Shown piece after piece: positions 63,764 to 64,000 of a stretch of 64,000 bases of DNA; position 1 is the first letter of the stretch; each line of letters opens with the position of its first letter. The notes below the pieces were generated by a model that saw only the letters and a list, made by a program, of their open reading frames with translations, made no database searches and was not told where the DNA came from. The stretch is from CAYQDB01 sp964416195 (lineage in GTDB: Bacteria; Zixibacteria; MSB-5A5; GN15; FEB-12). The stretch spans positions 87,231 to 151,230 of the forward strand of contig CAYQDB010000006.1 of NCBI GenBank assembly GCA_964416195.1, written 5' to 3'. The position numbers were made by a program, and so were the translations under genes.

Positions 63764-63992
63764 GAGAGGCGCGGAATAACTATGCGATTTGCTGAGCCGA
63801 CACAATGTTTCGTCAGGTCTTGCCACTGACAGAGTTGGAGGTGTGACCTGACGAGTCATTTAGTAGGAGCTTGTCGTTCAGTAGACTTTGTCAGCTGTCG
63901 GTTCACACCCGCTTTTGGCAGGCAAGAACCGACAGAACTCAAAAGGCTGCCGTAAGAGAGGCGCGGAATAACTATGCGATTTGCTGAGCCGA
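63754..63992 (+). repeat. 47-bp direct repeat flanking a 145-bp insert
   Basis: 63754-63800 and 63946-63992 are identical over 47 bp. The unit spans the last codons and stop of batA, the intergene and the first codons of the next gene. The insert (63801-63945) contains the inverted pairs cgtcaggtc/gacctgacg and gtcggttc/gaaccgac. A tandem duplication followed by insertion, or an insertion with a long target duplication, would explain it. Confidence 0.85.
63782..63829 (+). pseudogene. Duplicated truncated start of the next VWA gene
   Basis: ATG 63782 begins MRFAEP, as does the gene at 63974, but reads into the insert and stops after 15 codons (QCFVRSCH then TGA). It is the stranded copy of the 5' end produced by the direct repeat. 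Translation from here would give only a short peptide. Confidence 0.7.
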
Positions 63993-64000
63993 TACATTTT
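63974..64000 (+). CDS. Start of next gene, probable BatA/BatB-type VWA protein (partial)
   Basis: Only nine codons are inside the window: MRFAEPIHF. BatB-type proteins commonly begin MFRFANP-like before a membrane helix, and batA precedes, so a second VWA protein is likely. Identification rests on position and these few residues. Confidence 0.5.

Noticed and set aside
1..64000. tRNA or rRNA genes
   Set aside because: I saw no T-loop-like GTTCGAATC in gaps with matching acceptor stems, and no rRNA-like stretch; a tRNAscan run would be needed to exclude them fully.

Overview
The window looks like chromosomal DNA from an uncultured diderm bacterium of the FCB superphylum; a Zixibacteria-like lineage would fit best, but that is inference. 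The reasons are: LPS and polysaccharide-export genes; a gingipain-like PorU, a PorV-type barrel and FlgD-like C-terminal sorting domains (type IX secretion); DUF5686 and DUF5683-type proteins; a menaquinone-only quinone pathway; and a Bat operon. I saw no rRNA, tRNA, CRISPR array or complete insertion sequence. Gene density is high. Most gaps over 100 bp hold small palindromic repeats.

Layout. 1-7078 (minus strand): a surface-polysaccharide locus with a Wza-like exporter, a Wzz chain-length regulator, three genes resembling the WlbA/B/C (WbpB/D/E) route to a diacetamido-uronic acid nucleotide sugar, and a YfhO-like membrane protein. 7105-9374: a PIG-V-like mannosyltransferase and two paralogous lipoproteins separated by a MITE-like palindrome. 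9462-12178 (minus): gatC-kdsB-pyrG. 12339-15727: a sensor/regulator pair in which both partners have lost key catalytic residues, followed by a GAF-like protein. 15739-22127 (minus): mltG, ruvX, a secreted protein, a DUF5686 outer-membrane protein and a small membrane protein.

22281-31886: a compact menaquinone operon (menG-F-D-H-B-A-C-E) with a convergent hot-dog thioesterase, covering chorismate to menaquinone except for the prenyl donor. 32148-38331: a secreted protein, sucCD, a membrane protein, tryptophanase with a hairpin over its ribosome binding site, and a putative lipoprotein.

38730-56510 is the most unusual part: PorU; a PorV barrel carrying a large inserted propeller/LysM-like region; an M6 metalloprotease with a sorting domain and an apparent CTG start; two DUF5683-type proteins; an NHL lipoprotein; a 1086-residue outer-membrane protein; and an Omp85 protein. 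It reads as an outer-membrane secretion and assembly locus. 56549-64000: a UbiA prenyltransferase resembling archaeal-type ether-lipid synthases, then a Bat/MoxR stress operon whose last visible gene start has been duplicated by a 47-bp direct repeat flanking a 145-bp insert.
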